Source: G963556115 sp963677015
GTDB taxonomy: Bacteria > Planctomycetota > SZUA-567
DNA: 64,000 bases
Assembly: GCA_963677015.1 (NCBI GenBank)
Contig: OY781533.1
Span: 3,286,001 to 3,350,000, forward strand
Direction of reading: 5' to 3'
Every line of letters starts with the position of its first letter. Position 1 is the first letter of the stretch. A model generated the notes under the pieces. It saw only the letters and a program-made list of their open reading frames with translations, made no database searches and was not told the DNA's origin. Shown one piece after another: positions 28,065 through 36,786 of this stretch. The translations under genes and the position numbers were made by a program.

Positions 28065-28448
28065 TTTAAATACACCTGTAATTATATCTCTTATACATCC
28101 TGAAAATATATGACAAACTATTTAAACGGCACCACAGACACAGCAGCAGTAAACACATTTTCTGCCTGCAAATATTATTGAAAATACATTTATAATACTT
28201 ATTCAAAATATCAATTATGCTCTTTAAATAGTACTGTATCAGAGGTTATGATAAAAGCTTTCCCCTTGGAATATATACCCCGTGTGGTTGCTTTATTTTG
28301 GAATTTTTGGAAATTCCAGTGTGATGTTATGTTATGTTTTACTTCGTTTGTTTGTCATGCTATGATTTACATGGAACAGAGCATAATCCGCAAGAAAAAC
28401 CTGCCATAACCCCTTATACAGATACTAAAATTCAAAAAACTTTCTCTT
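28065..28448. other. Intergenic region with an inverted repeat
   Basis: I see no convincing gene here. A perfect inverted repeat (TGGAATTT 28299-28306, spacer TTGG, AAATTCCA 28311-28318) is a possible regulator site or weak hairpin. Confidence 0.35.
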
Positions 28449-29879
28449 TTATTTGCTTTCTGCTTCCATCTTATCCAGACGGATAACTTCTACACCAAGC
28501 ATCTTACACACCATTTCAATCTCATGAGTCACATCACCATAAACCGCATGGCAGTGATTGGCATCAAACTCTTCCAGGAACAGTTCATGGCTGAATGGAA
28601 GCTTTGCAAAATTATGAGGCCATTCCTTGGTTGTTTCAGCCATCTTCGTTTCAGCCAGTTCAACCAGTTCAACTGGGAAAAGCACCATCCGGTATTCACC
28701 CTTTACCCGGCAGAGTCTGGCAACAGTTGCCGCTCCAGCCTTGGTCATACAGTTTACATGTGCTCCACCACCACTGTAGATATCAAGTGCAGGGTACAGA
28801 GTAACATTCTTCAGATTCTCCTCAGGCACATCGGATCTTCCAGCATAATATGTTGATTGTGATCCACAGTTGCAGAATACCATAACCTCTTCTTCTGCAT
28901 CCCAGTGTCTGATATCCATAAAGATCACCGGACCGCCACTAATTGTTTTTAAGATCTGCATGGTCAGCGCTGCATCAGAATCCGCCTCACAGGCAAAGAC
29001 GACTGGTTCCTTTGCCCCGTCCCAGTCATATGGGTCATTCATAAATGCCGCACTCAGGCACTGTGTGCAGTAGTGACGACTCATCTCGTAATGACATTTT
29101 ACCCCTAGGAAGTCCAGCTTATTCTTCTTGACCAGTTCCTTGGTTGCCTCATAATGTCGTATCTGAGTCTTGAGCTTTTCAGGTGTCAGCTGTTTGCCGT
29201 CATACTCAATCGATTTCACCCGCTCAGAAAGCCATTTGAAAGCCTTCTCAACCTGCGCTTCAGGAATAGTCTCGGCCACACGCAGAATTTCAGACTGATC
29301 AATATGTTCAATATCAACTCCGAACTGATCCATCCAGTCCTGCATACTTACCGTCGCACTGTACATTCCCAGACTTCTTCCGCCGACAAGTCCATAAGTC
29401 TGACCCTTGAGGCTGCTCACAGCATAGGCACATTTGGCAAATTCAAGGTATTTGGCAAGCACGTCAGCTTCTTTAATATCACCGGCTACTCTGAAATGAT
29501 TGATTCCCAGGTGGTTGAGCGCTCCTCCAGCGGCAAGCATGGCAACCATGCCCGGCCAGTCAGGATTAAGATTAGCCGCCAGCAGAATAGGAGTACTGCT
29601 GAACTTTGCCGCAACAGCCGAGAAATTTGGAAAACTGAATACACCATAAGAGAAAATAACACCATCTACATCTGACTGTGCCAGTTCGTTAGCCATATTT
29701 TTAGCAAGTTCAACAGAATTAACCAATGTAGAAGCAACAACGACCTCGACAGCATCACTCGCCGTCAGTGCCGCTACAATCGCATCAAGCTGAGCCTGAA
29801 CAATATCCTTCAGCTCCTCATGCACCCCTTCATCACCATCAGAAAAACCAACGACACCAACTCTTGGCTTACGAATCAT
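28449..29879 (-). CDS. L-fucose/L-arabinose isomerase-family protein
   Basis: The 476-residue cytoplasmic protein resembles the fucose/arabinose isomerase superfamily: an N-terminal Rossmann part (VGVVGFSDGDEGVHEEL, GVIFSYGVFSFPN), a middle YGLVGGRSLGMYSATV with LGVKCHYEMSRHYCTQC, and a C-terminal barrel. The family uses Glu, Asp and His ligands around a divalent metal; candidate acids lie in FACEADSDAAL and DIRHWDAEEEV. It probably interconverts an aldose and a ketose. AGGAG precedes the ATG. It is divergent from an IclR regulator, and its promoter overlaps an inverted repeat, so induction by its sugar is likely. Confidence 0.85.
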   Translation of the reverse strand: MIRKPRVGVVGFSDGDEGVHEELKDIVQAQLDAIVAALTASDAVEVVVASTLVNSVELAKNMANELAQSDVDGVIFSYGVFSFPNFSAVAAKFSSTPILLAANLNPDWPGMVAMLAAGGALNHLGINHFRVAGDIKEADVLAKYLEFAKCAYAVSSLKGQTYGLVGGRSLGMYSATVSMQDWMDQFGVDIEHIDQSEILRVAETIPEAQVEKAFKWLSERVKSIEYDGKQLTPEKLKTQIRHYEATKELVKKNKLDFLGVKCHYEMSRHYCTQCLSAAFMNDPYDWDGAKEPVVFACEADSDAALTMQILKTISGGPVIFMDIRHWDAEEEVMVFCNCGSQSTYYAGRSDVPEENLKNVTLYPALDIYSGGGAHVNCMTKAGAATVARLCRVKGEYRMVLFPVELVELAETKMAETTKEWPHNFAKLPFSHELFLEEFDANHCHAVYGDVTHEIEMVCKMLGVEVIRLDKMEAESK

Positions 29880-29905
29880 CTCTTTCTCCTCTTAACAAAT
29901 TCAAA

Positions 29906-29939
29906 TATCATATATGAAATTACCATCTCACATATGATA
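29906..29939. promoter_or_regulatory. Candidate operator over the isomerase promoter
   Basis: The arms 29906-29917 (TATCATATATGA) and 29928-29939 (TCACATATGATA) are inverted copies matching at 11 of 12 positions. The repeat covers the -10 and the transcription start of the isomerase promoter, the expected place for a repressor. IclR next door is the obvious candidate regulator. Confidence 0.6.
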
Positions 29940-29965
29940 ATACACCCCAAATTCCCCTTTGTCAA
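29937..29965 (-). promoter_or_regulatory. Sigma-70 promoter of the isomerase gene
   Basis: On the minus strand TTGACA (29965-29960), a 17-bp spacer and TATTAT (29942-29937). Transcription should start near 29930, about 50 nt before the ATG. Confidence 0.78.
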
Positions 29966-30427
29966 ATATTTTGTTACCACAATCTACACCAGACCACTTA
30001 ACTCACTATCAGGGTAACACATAACCACCTGCGCTCAAATAATTTACAATGTGTTTACCAATGCATGCTTTTTAAAATAAATTGATATTTTTTTTTATCT
30101 GCAAATCAACCTGTATTTTCAGACCGAGAGGCTTCATCCGGCAAATACGTTGTAAATATCACTTGACATTGATTGATACTAAATTAAACTAGAGCAAAAT
30201 CATTAATTACTGGAATACCAATAACCAATATCATGATTATCATCCAACAACCTGTTTCACTGCAACCAGTTATTAATATTAAGCAGCCAAAAATCTCTGT
30301 TTGATATCACTCTTTAATAACTGCCTGCAACTAGAAAAACATTAATCAATCCCCAGCACCCCGGTATCACTAACACCCGGAAAGCAGAGGATTTAAGAGC
30401 AGCCAACTTAATTGAGGTAATCAAATT
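29966..30427. other. Divergent intergenic region before the IclR gene
   Basis: AT-rich, with no gene seen. A plus-strand promoter-like pair TTGACA (30163-30168), 16 bp and TAAACT (30185-30190) could drive the regulator gene, which would leave an unusually long leader of about 230 nt containing short repeated CCAATA/ACCAAT words. Confidence 0.4.
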
Positions 30428-31213
30428 ATGCAAAACGAAAAGTGTGCAGTCCCGTCTGTTGAAAGAACCATAATTATTCTTGAATTTTTAGGTGAGCAAT
30501 CAACGCCTGTAAGCATGAAAGAACTTTCCGGTTCACTTGGTCTTCCCAATGCCTCAGTATTTAGAATTGTTAAATACCTGGTTGGAGCAGGATACATCTG
30601 CGAGCACCAGGGAACTCTGACAACCTATAGCCTCGGCATCAAAGTTTTACAACTGGCACAAAAAGCCAGCCATCAGATAGACATCAGCAGAGTATCCAAA
30701 GACATTATGCTCAATCTTGCGGAAAAATCCGCCCAGACCTGCCAGCTGGCAGTACTTTCTGCCGAAAAAATAATGTATATTGATCAGAGCCTGCCTTCAT
30801 CATATCCGGTAAGCATTATCGCTCCGTTGCACACCCCGATGTCGGCAAATCTCAGTGCTACCGGTAAAGTCCTCTACGCTTTTTCAGATAAAACCGAACA
30901 GGAAAGGCTGTTGAAACACCTTATACTGGAGAAAAAAACCGACAAGAGCGTAAGCACCAAAAAAGATTTTATTGCCAGCCTTCCAGCCATAAAGAAAGCC
31001 GGCTACGCCACTGATATAGAAGAATACGCCTTAGGAATAGGGTGTATCGGCGCACCGATATTTGATCATACCGGGAGAGTAATTGCCGCCATCGGTCTGA
31101 CCGGACACATCGCTGACTACACCGACCATAAGCAATTCGCAAAAATTAAAGCACTCTCAATCGCTGCCGGTCTTGAAATCTCCTCCAGACTCGGCTATCA
31201 GCGAGACGCGTAA
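30428..31213 (+). CDS. IclR-family transcriptional regulator
   Basis: The 261-residue protein has an N-terminal winged helix-turn-helix (SVERTIIILEFLGEQSTPVSMKELS, LPNASVFRIVKYLVGAGYI) at about 9-70 and a C-terminal effector domain (about 85-255) with SANLSATGKVLYAF and GIGCIGAPIFDHTGRVIAAIGLTGH, the conserved IclR ligand-pocket motifs. These regulators bind a small metabolite and act as dimers or tetramers. The divergent sugar isomerase is its most likely target, and an inverted repeat overlaps that gene's promoter. Whether it activates or represses is not visible; the operator position favours repression. Confidence 0.92.
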   Translation: MQNEKCAVPSVERTIIILEFLGEQSTPVSMKELSGSLGLPNASVFRIVKYLVGAGYICEHQGTLTTYSLGIKVLQLAQKASHQIDISRVSKDIMLNLAEKSAQTCQLAVLSAEKIMYIDQSLPSSYPVSIIAPLHTPMSANLSATGKVLYAFSDKTEQERLLKHLILEKKTDKSVSTKKDFIASLPAIKKAGYATDIEEYALGIGCIGAPIFDHTGRVIAAIGLTGHIADYTDHKQFAKIKALSIAAGLEISSRLGYQRDA

Positions 31214-31246
31214 GCTCCTATATTCACTATTCAACAATGACCGAAA

Positions 31247-31299
31247 ATAGCGATAAAAAAATCAGCTAACCACTTGCAATTACCACACTTTATCGCTAT
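31247..31299. promoter_or_regulatory. Long-range inverted repeat upstream of fusA
   Basis: ATAGCGATAAA (31247-31257) and TTTATCGCTAT (31289-31299) are perfect inverted copies with a 31-nt gap. The same core recurs closer to fusA. It could be a paired binding site or an RNA stem. Confidence 0.5.
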
Positions 31300-31342
31300 A
31301 TTTATATCTCTTAGTCACTTTAATAACCACCACAGAAGCAGG

Positions 31343-31366
31343 TTATCGCTTTCAAACATGCGATAA
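31343..31366 (+). promoter_or_regulatory. Second TTATCGC inverted repeat in the fusA leader
   Basis: TTATCGC (31343-31349) and GCGATAA (31360-31366), loop of 10, lie 32 bp before the fusA ATG. The arms repeat the core of the larger repeat at 31247-31299, making four copies in about 120 bp. Confidence 0.45.
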
Positions 31367-31397
31367 GTCCTTCTGTTATAACAAATTAAGGAAACCT

Positions 31398-33476
31398 ATG
31401 AGTGCAAAAAACACTCCGCTGGGGAATATTCGGAATATCGGCATCATTGCTCACATTGATGCTGGTAAGACGACTACCACCGAGCGAATTCTATATTATT
31501 CAGGTAAAGAACACCGCATGGGCGAGGTCCATGAGGGTACTGCCATCATGGATTATATGCAGGATGAACAGGAACGCGGCATAACCATCACCTCTGCAGC
31601 AACCACTTTTTTCTGGCAGAAGCATCAGGTAAACCTTATCGATACCCCGGGACACGTTGATTTCACCGCCGAGGTGGAGCGAAGTTTGCGTGTTCTTGAC
31701 GGCGCAGTCGCAGTTTTCTGCGGTGTTGGCGGTGTGGAAGCACAGTCCGAGACCGTCTGGCGTCAGGCCGACCGCTATCACGTACCGCGTGTTGCCTTCA
31801 TCAATAAACTGGACCGTTCCGGCGCTGAGGTAGAGCATGTGCTTCAGGAAATGCGCGAACGTCTGGCGGCACATCCTTTACAGCTTCAGCTGCCTATCGG
31901 TCTGGAGGATGAGTTCAAAGGTGTGATTGATATCATAAATATGACTCAGATCATCTATGATGATGAGACCGGTGAAACCTTTACCACCTCCGCTATCAGC
32001 GAAGAATACTTAGAAGAAGCAGAACTGCATCGTCTGCACCTGCTGGAAACGGTAGCCGAATCCGATGAAGAACTTATGGAGAAGTATCTCACCGAAGATA
32101 CCCTGAGCACCGATGACATCAAAGCCGGCATTAGAAAACTGACTGTTGACCGCAAAATAACCCCGGTACTTCTCGGATCGTCACTGCGAAACAAGGGAGT
32201 GCAACCACTTCTTGATGCGATTGTAGATTTTCTGCCGTCTCCTAAGGATGTTCCTGAAATGACCGGACACGATCCTGAAGATCATAATATTACTTTCAGC
32301 TGCAAGCCGTCACGGAAAGAGCCGTTCTGTGCCCTTGCCTTCAAGATAACCGATGACCAGCACGGTCCGCTGACCTTCCTGCGAATTTACTCAGGAGAAC
32401 TGAATGAAGGCGACCGGGTTATTGTCAGTTCATCAAAGCGAAAAGAACGTGCCAGCCGCATCTGGCGCATGCATGCCGATCACCGGGACCGCGAAAAAGT
32501 TGTAGGACCGGGTGAAATTGTCGGCGTCAGCGGTTTCAAATTCGCGGCTACCGGTGACACGGTCTGCGCCGAAGGCGCCCAGCTTATAGAACTCGAACCG
32601 CCAAAATTCCCGGCAACAGTTATCAGTATGGCTGTAGAACCGCGCAGCAACGACGATCGTGATAAACTTATGGAGGTTCTGCAGAAACTTTCAAGAGAAG
32701 ATCCAACTTTCAACTACCGTACAGACGACGAGACCGGCCAGCTTATTCTTTCCGGTATGGGTGAACTGCACCTTGATATTATAGCAACCCGCATTACCCG
32801 CGATTATAAGGTTGCCTGCAATACCGGTAATCCGCGTGTTACTTACCGTGAAGCGGTTGTCGGCAGCGGTAAAGGCGTTGGCGAATTTGAACAGACAATG
32901 GGCGGTAAAGACCATTATGCCAAAGTGGAGCTGAATGTCAGCAGGATCAGCAGCAGCGAACCTGAACTGAAGATAAGTGCTCCGGAAAGCGTTATAAATC
33001 CGTACTCACATCAGGCGATAACCGACGGTTTCAATGGCGGGTGCATTTCAGGTCCGCTCGGTGGCTACCCTATAATCCAGATAGCGGTAGATGTCACCTC
33101 AGGTGCCACCCGGGAAGGCTGGGAAAGCGAGGTTGCCTTCACCGCCGCTACCGAAGCAGCAATGCGTGATGCAATCAATAAAGCCGGCGCTGAACTTATG
33201 GAACCGATCATGTCCCTTGAGGTTACAACCCCCGATGAATTTATGGGCGGTATTATCCATGATCTTAATGGCCGCCGCTGCGAAATACAGGAGATTGGAG
33301 ACCGCGGCAATATGAAGGTTGTTCATGCCAAAGCTCCACTTGCGGAAATGTTCGGCTACGCCACAGTCGTGCGCGGCCTGTCAACCGGACGTGCCAGCTA
33401 CAGCATGGAACCCTTTGCCTTTGCTCCGGTTCCGCGCAAAAAATGGTCTGACATTCTTGGATATGATCCTGAGTAA
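31398..33476 (+). CDS. fusA: Translation elongation factor G
   Basis: The 692-residue GTPase has G1 AHIDAGKTTTTERILYYSG, G2 RGITI, G3 DTPGHVDF, G4 NKLDR, then domain II (GEIVGVSGFKFAATGDT) and domains III-V typical of EF-G (EDPTFNYRTDDETGQLILSGMGELHL quoted in parts: GELHLDI; domain IV GGKDHYAKVEL). Length is normal. It catalyses ribosome translocation and recycling. TAAGGAAACCT precedes the ATG. Unlike the classical str operon, rpsL and rpsG are not upstream; an IclR gene is. A hairpin with a short U tract follows. Confidence 0.97.
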   Translation: MSAKNTPLGNIRNIGIIAHIDAGKTTTTERILYYSGKEHRMGEVHEGTAIMDYMQDEQERGITITSAATTFFWQKHQVNLIDTPGHVDFTAEVERSLRVLDGAVAVFCGVGGVEAQSETVWRQADRYHVPRVAFINKLDRSGAEVEHVLQEMRERLAAHPLQLQLPIGLEDEFKGVIDIINMTQIIYDDETGETFTTSAISEEYLEEAELHRLHLLETVAESDEELMEKYLTEDTLSTDDIKAGIRKLTVDRKITPVLLGSSLRNKGVQPLLDAIVDFLPSPKDVPEMTGHDPEDHNITFSCKPSRKEPFCALAFKITDDQHGPLTFLRIYSGELNEGDRVIVSSSKRKERASRIWRMHADHRDREKVVGPGEIVGVSGFKFAATGDTVCAEGAQLIELEPPKFPATVISMAVEPRSNDDRDKLMEVLQKLSREDPTFNYRTDDETGQLILSGMGELHLDIIATRITRDYKVACNTGNPRVTYREAVVGSGKGVGEFEQTMGGKDHYAKVELNVSRISSSEPELKISAPESVINPYSHQAITDGFNGGCISGPLGGYPIIQIAVDVTSGATREGWESEVAFTAATEAAMRDAINKAGAELMEPIMSLEVTTPDEFMGGIIHDLNGRRCEIQEIGDRGNMKVVHAKAPLAEMFGYATVVRGLSTGRASYSMEPFAFAPVPRKKWSDILGYDPE

Positions 33477-33485
33477 TTAAAAGAA

Positions 33486-33529
33486 GTTTTAAATATTACC
33501 GCTCTGACTGCTGATATTTAAAACTAATT
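33486..33529 (+). terminator. Hairpin after fusA
   Basis: A perfect 11-bp AT-rich stem (33486-33496 with 33514-33524, loop of 17) is followed by TAATTTTT. It may reduce rather than abolish read-through into the lipoprotein gene. Confidence 0.6.
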
Positions 33530-33535
33530 TTTATC

Positions 33536-33551
33536 CGGCAGTTATCTGCCG
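33536..33551 (+). promoter_or_regulatory. Small hairpin before the lipoprotein ribosome site
   Basis: CGGCAG (33536-33541) and CTGCCG (33546-33551) with a TTAT loop lie just before the AAAGTGAAAG site of the 33568 gene. It may affect translation; function unknown. Confidence 0.35.
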
Positions 33552-33567
33552 AGAAAGTGAAAGAATC

Positions 33568-34044
33568 ATGATATTTAAACGGTCACTAGCCCTGCTCGCA
33601 ATTACAGCGATACTGCTGCTCACTGGCTGCACCGCAACACCGGAAACAAATACCGTTTCAACACTTCCTGAACCGGAAGTTGCCAAAGCGGAAGCGAAAG
33701 AAGCGCTGAGAAACTGGCAGACACTCCTGGAGACCGGTCAGAATGCCGAATTTATCAAGGCAAGTATGCCGGAAGAAGTTTACCAGATGTCAGTTACAGA
33801 AGACGGAGCGCTCAAGGAAGAGGTTGTTGATAAATTAAGAGCCTTTGCTCCCAGGATTGTTAACGCCCTCAATGAGGCACAGTTTATTCAGCCTGAGATA
33901 TCAGGTGATAATGTAGTCTTTACATATAATGATATACATAGCTCAAACGGTTTCTTTAAAAATGAAAAAATCTATCTGAGCAAGAGCAACGGTCGCTGGT
34001 ACTTCAACGGGCAGATGCTCCAGCAGGTCGCCGAACCGCAATAG
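33568..34044 (+). CDS. Small lipoprotein between fusA and tuf
   Basis: The 158-residue product has a lipoprotein signal peptide (MIFKRSLALLAITAILLLTGC) with a canonical LLTGC lipobox, so the lipid-bearing cysteine is residue 21. The mature part is helical and then beta-rich (VVFTYNDIHSSNGFFKNEKI, GRWYFNGQML), resembling small periplasmic proteins of the DUF4878/NTF2-like kind by pattern only. I do not recognise a specific family. It sits inside the translation cluster where no envelope protein is expected, so transcription may be shared with fusA. Function unknown. Confidence 0.8.
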   Translation: MIFKRSLALLAITAILLLTGCTATPETNTVSTLPEPEVAKAEAKEALRNWQTLLETGQNAEFIKASMPEEVYQMSVTEDGALKEEVVDKLRAFAPRIVNALNEAQFIQPEISGDNVVFTYNDIHSSNGFFKNEKIYLSKSNGRWYFNGQMLQQVAEPQ

Positions 34045-34136
34045 AGAAGAAACAACCGATATAGAATTATTATTGTTAAGATAATTTAGATATAAATTAA
34101 GTAGTTTGATTTGTTATTTTTTTTAGGAGATTTATA

Positions 34137-35339
34137 ATGGCAAAAGAAACATTCCAGAGAACCAAGCCACACATCAACGTTGGTACAATTGGTCACGTTG
34201 ACCATGGTAAGACAACAACAACTGCGGCTCTTACAACTGTATCTGCTAATCTTTACGGCGGTGCGGCTATTGCTTATGATGAAGTTGCTAAGGCTTCTGA
34301 ATCACAGGGTCGTCGTGATGCTACCAAGATTCTTACTATCGCTACTTCACACGTTGAATACGAATCTGAAAACCGTCACTACGCTCACGTTGACTGCCCA
34401 GGTCACGCTGACTACGTAAAGAACATGATTACCGGTGCGGCTCAGATGGACGGCGCTATTCTTGTTGTTGAAGCTCCATCAGGACCTATGCCACAGACTC
34501 GTGAGCACATCCTTCTTGCCCGTCAGGTAGCAGTGCCAAAGGTACTTGTTTTCCTTAACAAGTGCGACCTGATGGAAGGTGAAGAAGAGCTTGTTGAGCT
34601 TGTAGAGATGGAGATCCGTGAGCTTTTGAGCAAGTATGATTTCCCAGGGGATGATCTTCCAATCATCAGAGGTTCTGCTCTTAAGGCTATTGAGAATCCA
34701 GATGACGAGACCAGCGGCATCAAGCTTCTTCTTGACACTATGGACGAGTACTTCGATATTCCAGAGCGTGAAGATGACAAGCCTTTCCTAATGCCTATCG
34801 AGGACGTATTCAGCATCAAGGGTCGTGGTACAGTAGTAACCGGTCGTGTAGAGCGTGGTACTATCAAGATGCAGGACAAGGTACAGATCGTTGGTCTGGG
34901 TGTAACTCAGGAAACAGTATGTACAGGTGTTGAGATGTTCCAGAAGACACTTGATCAGGGTGTTCCAGGTGATAACCTTGGTGTTCTTCTTCGTGGTATT
35001 GAGAAGAGTGCGGTAACCCGCGGTATGGTACTTTGTGCGCCAAACAGCATTACTCCACACAAGAAGTTCAAGGGTGAGGTATATGTGCTGACTTCAGAAG
35101 AAGGTGGTCGTCACACTCCATTCTTCAGCGGTTACCGTCCACAGTTCTACTTCCGTACAACCGACGTAACCGGTAAGGCAATCCTTCCTGAAGGTGTAGA
35201 GATGGTAATGCCTGGTGATAACATCACTATGGATATCGAACTTATCGATGCTATCGCTATGGAAGAACAGCTGCGTTTTGCTATCCGTGAAGGCGGCAGA
35301 ACTGTTGGTTCTGGTGTTGTTACCACAATCATCGAGTAG
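34137..35339 (+). CDS. tuf: Translation elongation factor Tu
   Basis: The 400-residue GTPase has GHVDHGKTT (G1), DCPGHADY (G3), NKCD (G4) and the three-domain length and C-terminus (EGGRTVGSGVVTTIIE) of EF-Tu. It delivers aminoacyl-tRNA to the ribosome. TTAGGAGATTTATA precedes the ATG, and the gene uses a restricted codon set (CCA, CTT, GGT, AAG) unlike its neighbours, as expected for very high expression. It lies upstream of rpsJ as in the classical tuf-S10 junction. A long leader with a hairpin separates it from rpsJ. Confidence 0.98.
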   Translation: MAKETFQRTKPHINVGTIGHVDHGKTTTTAALTTVSANLYGGAAIAYDEVAKASESQGRRDATKILTIATSHVEYESENRHYAHVDCPGHADYVKNMITGAAQMDGAILVVEAPSGPMPQTREHILLARQVAVPKVLVFLNKCDLMEGEEELVELVEMEIRELLSKYDFPGDDLPIIRGSALKAIENPDDETSGIKLLLDTMDEYFDIPEREDDKPFLMPIEDVFSIKGRGTVVTGRVERGTIKMQDKVQIVGLGVTQETVCTGVEMFQKTLDQGVPGDNLGVLLRGIEKSAVTRGMVLCAPNSITPHKKFKGEVYVLTSEEGGRHTPFFSGYRPQFYFRTTDVTGKAILPEGVEMVMPGDNITMDIELIDAIAMEEQLRFAIREGGRTVGSGVVTTIIE

Positions 35340-35355
35340 TTAACTTTAATATTTT

Positions 35356-35394
35356 CTGCAGGGCGGCAGAAGCAGGTTACTTCCCGTCCTGCAG
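35356..35394 (+). promoter_or_regulatory. Hairpin between tuf and rpsJ
   Basis: CTGCAGGGCGG (35356-35366) pairs with CCGTCCTGCAG (35384-35394) over 11 bp with one G-U pair. No T run follows, so it may be a processing or regulatory stem rather than a terminator. Confidence 0.5.
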
Positions 35395-35504
35395 TGCATA
35401 TATTTCAAGATAGAGATATTGCACTTTTTGAACCGTCTCTAGTCAAAACTGGGATTGCAACGCAATAACTGACAACGAGAGACACAACATATTAGGAGAT
35501 TAAT

Positions 35505-35819
35505 ATGGCGGAAAAGATTCGCATCCGCATGAAGGCTTATGATCACGATATCCTTGATTCATGGAGCAAGAAAATTGTCGAAGCAGCTAAGAGTACAGGA
35601 GCCCGCGTTGCCGGTCCTATTCCACTTCCAACCCGCATCGAGAAATACTGTGTACTGCGTAGTCCACACGTAAACAAGAAGAGTCGTGAACAGTTTGAAA
35701 TCCGTACACACAAGCGAGTAGTTTACATCACCGAGTTTTCACCATCAACTATCGATGTAATCAGCAAGGTTATTCCACCTCGCGGTGTAGACCTCAATGT
35801 TAAACAGTTCTCATCCTGA
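35505..35819 (+). CDS. rpsJ: 30S ribosomal protein S10
   Basis: The 104-residue product matches S10: IRIRMKAYDHDILDSWSKKIVEAAKSTGARVAGPIPLPT (seen in parts), with SPHVNKKSREQFEIRTHKR and a C-terminal VDLNVKQ. S10 binds the 30S head and NusB in transcription antitermination. TTAGGAGATTAAT precedes the ATG and codon use is like tuf. It normally opens the S10 operon; here only rplC follows it. Confidence 0.97.
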   Translation: MAEKIRIRMKAYDHDILDSWSKKIVEAAKSTGARVAGPIPLPTRIEKYCVLRSPHVNKKSREQFEIRTHKRVVYITEFSPSTIDVISKVIPPRGVDLNVKQFSS

Positions 35820-35873
35820 GTTATTTCCAGATAAACTCTGATTTTATAATTTCAGGAATATTAATTATATTAC

Positions 35874-35914
35874 TGCATTGAGTATTGCTAACAGGTATTG
35901 CTGTACTCTATGCA
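35874..35914 (+). promoter_or_regulatory. Hairpin in the rpsJ-rplC spacer
   Basis: TGCATTGAGTA (35874-35884) and TACTCTATGCA (35904-35914) pair at 10 of 11 positions, with a 19-nt loop, in a spacer of about 150 bp. It is a candidate regulatory or processing stem. Confidence 0.45.
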
Positions 35915-35972
35915 ATACCGCAACTCTATTAATATTTATTACCGCTGATTCGTTCAGCGAAAGGAGGCAAAT

Positions 35973-36617
35973 ATGTGGCGAGGAATTCTAGGTAAAAAAC
36001 TGGGAATGACTCAATTCTTCACCGAAGATGGAAAGCGTGTTGGCGTTACTGTTCTTGAAGCAGGCCCATGCCCGGTTCTTCAGGTAAAGACTCAGGAAAC
36101 AGACGGCTACGATGCTATTCAGCTTGGCTTTGATGAAAAGAAAGAAAAGAACAGCACCAAGGCAATCATCGGTCACTGCCAGAAGACCGGAAACAAACCT
36201 ATGCGTTTCATCCGTGAAATCCGTCTGCGCGAAGCAAAACCGGAGATTGAAGCCGGTCAGGTTATCACCCTTGAAGGGTGGGACGAAGTAGCTGAGGTTC
36301 AGGTTACCAGCAAGAGCAAAGGTAAGGGTTTCGCCGGTGTTATGAAGCGTTTCAACTTCCATGGTCTGCGTGCTACTCATGGTGTTAAGACCAATCACCG
36401 TCACGGTGGTTCTATCGGTTCTCTGACTCCAACCCGTACTGTACTTGGTACTGAGATGCCAGGCCAGATGGGTAATGCCTGGGTAACTCAGAAGGGTCTT
36501 AAAGTTGCCAAGATCGACACTGAAAAGAACCTGATTTTAGTACAGGGTTCTGTACCTGGAGCAAACGGCGCACATGTAATCATCCGCCCTGCTCAGCCAT
36601 ACGTACCAGGTGTTTAA
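35973..36617 (+). CDS. rplC: 50S ribosomal protein L3
   Basis: The 214-residue product matches L3: ILGKKLGMTQFFTEDGKRVGVTVLEAG-type start, then GKGFAGVMKRFNF, the GGSIGSLTPTRT loop, PGQMGN and VQGSVPGANGAHVII. L3 is an early-assembling 50S protein near the peptidyl-transferase centre. AAAGGAGG precedes the ATG. The usual next genes rplD, rplW and rplB are absent; a long perfect hairpin follows instead. Confidence 0.97.
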   Translation: MWRGILGKKLGMTQFFTEDGKRVGVTVLEAGPCPVLQVKTQETDGYDAIQLGFDEKKEKNSTKAIIGHCQKTGNKPMRFIREIRLREAKPEIEAGQVITLEGWDEVAEVQVTSKSKGKGFAGVMKRFNFHGLRATHGVKTNHRHGGSIGSLTPTRTVLGTEMPGQMGNAWVTQKGLKVAKIDTEKNLILVQGSVPGANGAHVIIRPAQPYVPGV

Positions 36618-36643
36618 GTTCCCAGAACTTACCGCACAATCAT

Positions 36644-36691
36644 TTATTAGATAAAACCCTGCTTTTAACCAAGCAGGGTTTTATCTAATAA
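36644..36691 (+). terminator. 21-bp perfect terminator after rplC
   Basis: The arms 36644-36664 and 36671-36691 are perfect inverted repeats of 21 bp with a 6-nt loop. It lies 27 bp after the rplC stop. The T residues are inside the stem (GGGTTTTATC), so it can end transcription and also block read-through on the other strand. Confidence 0.88.
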
Positions 36692-36786
36692 AGACAATAT
36701 GTTTGCAAACTACAACCTTGCATTACCAGACATTCAACATATAATCTGTAGTTATAAGTATCCAATTATTTAAGGAGAAAACAACA

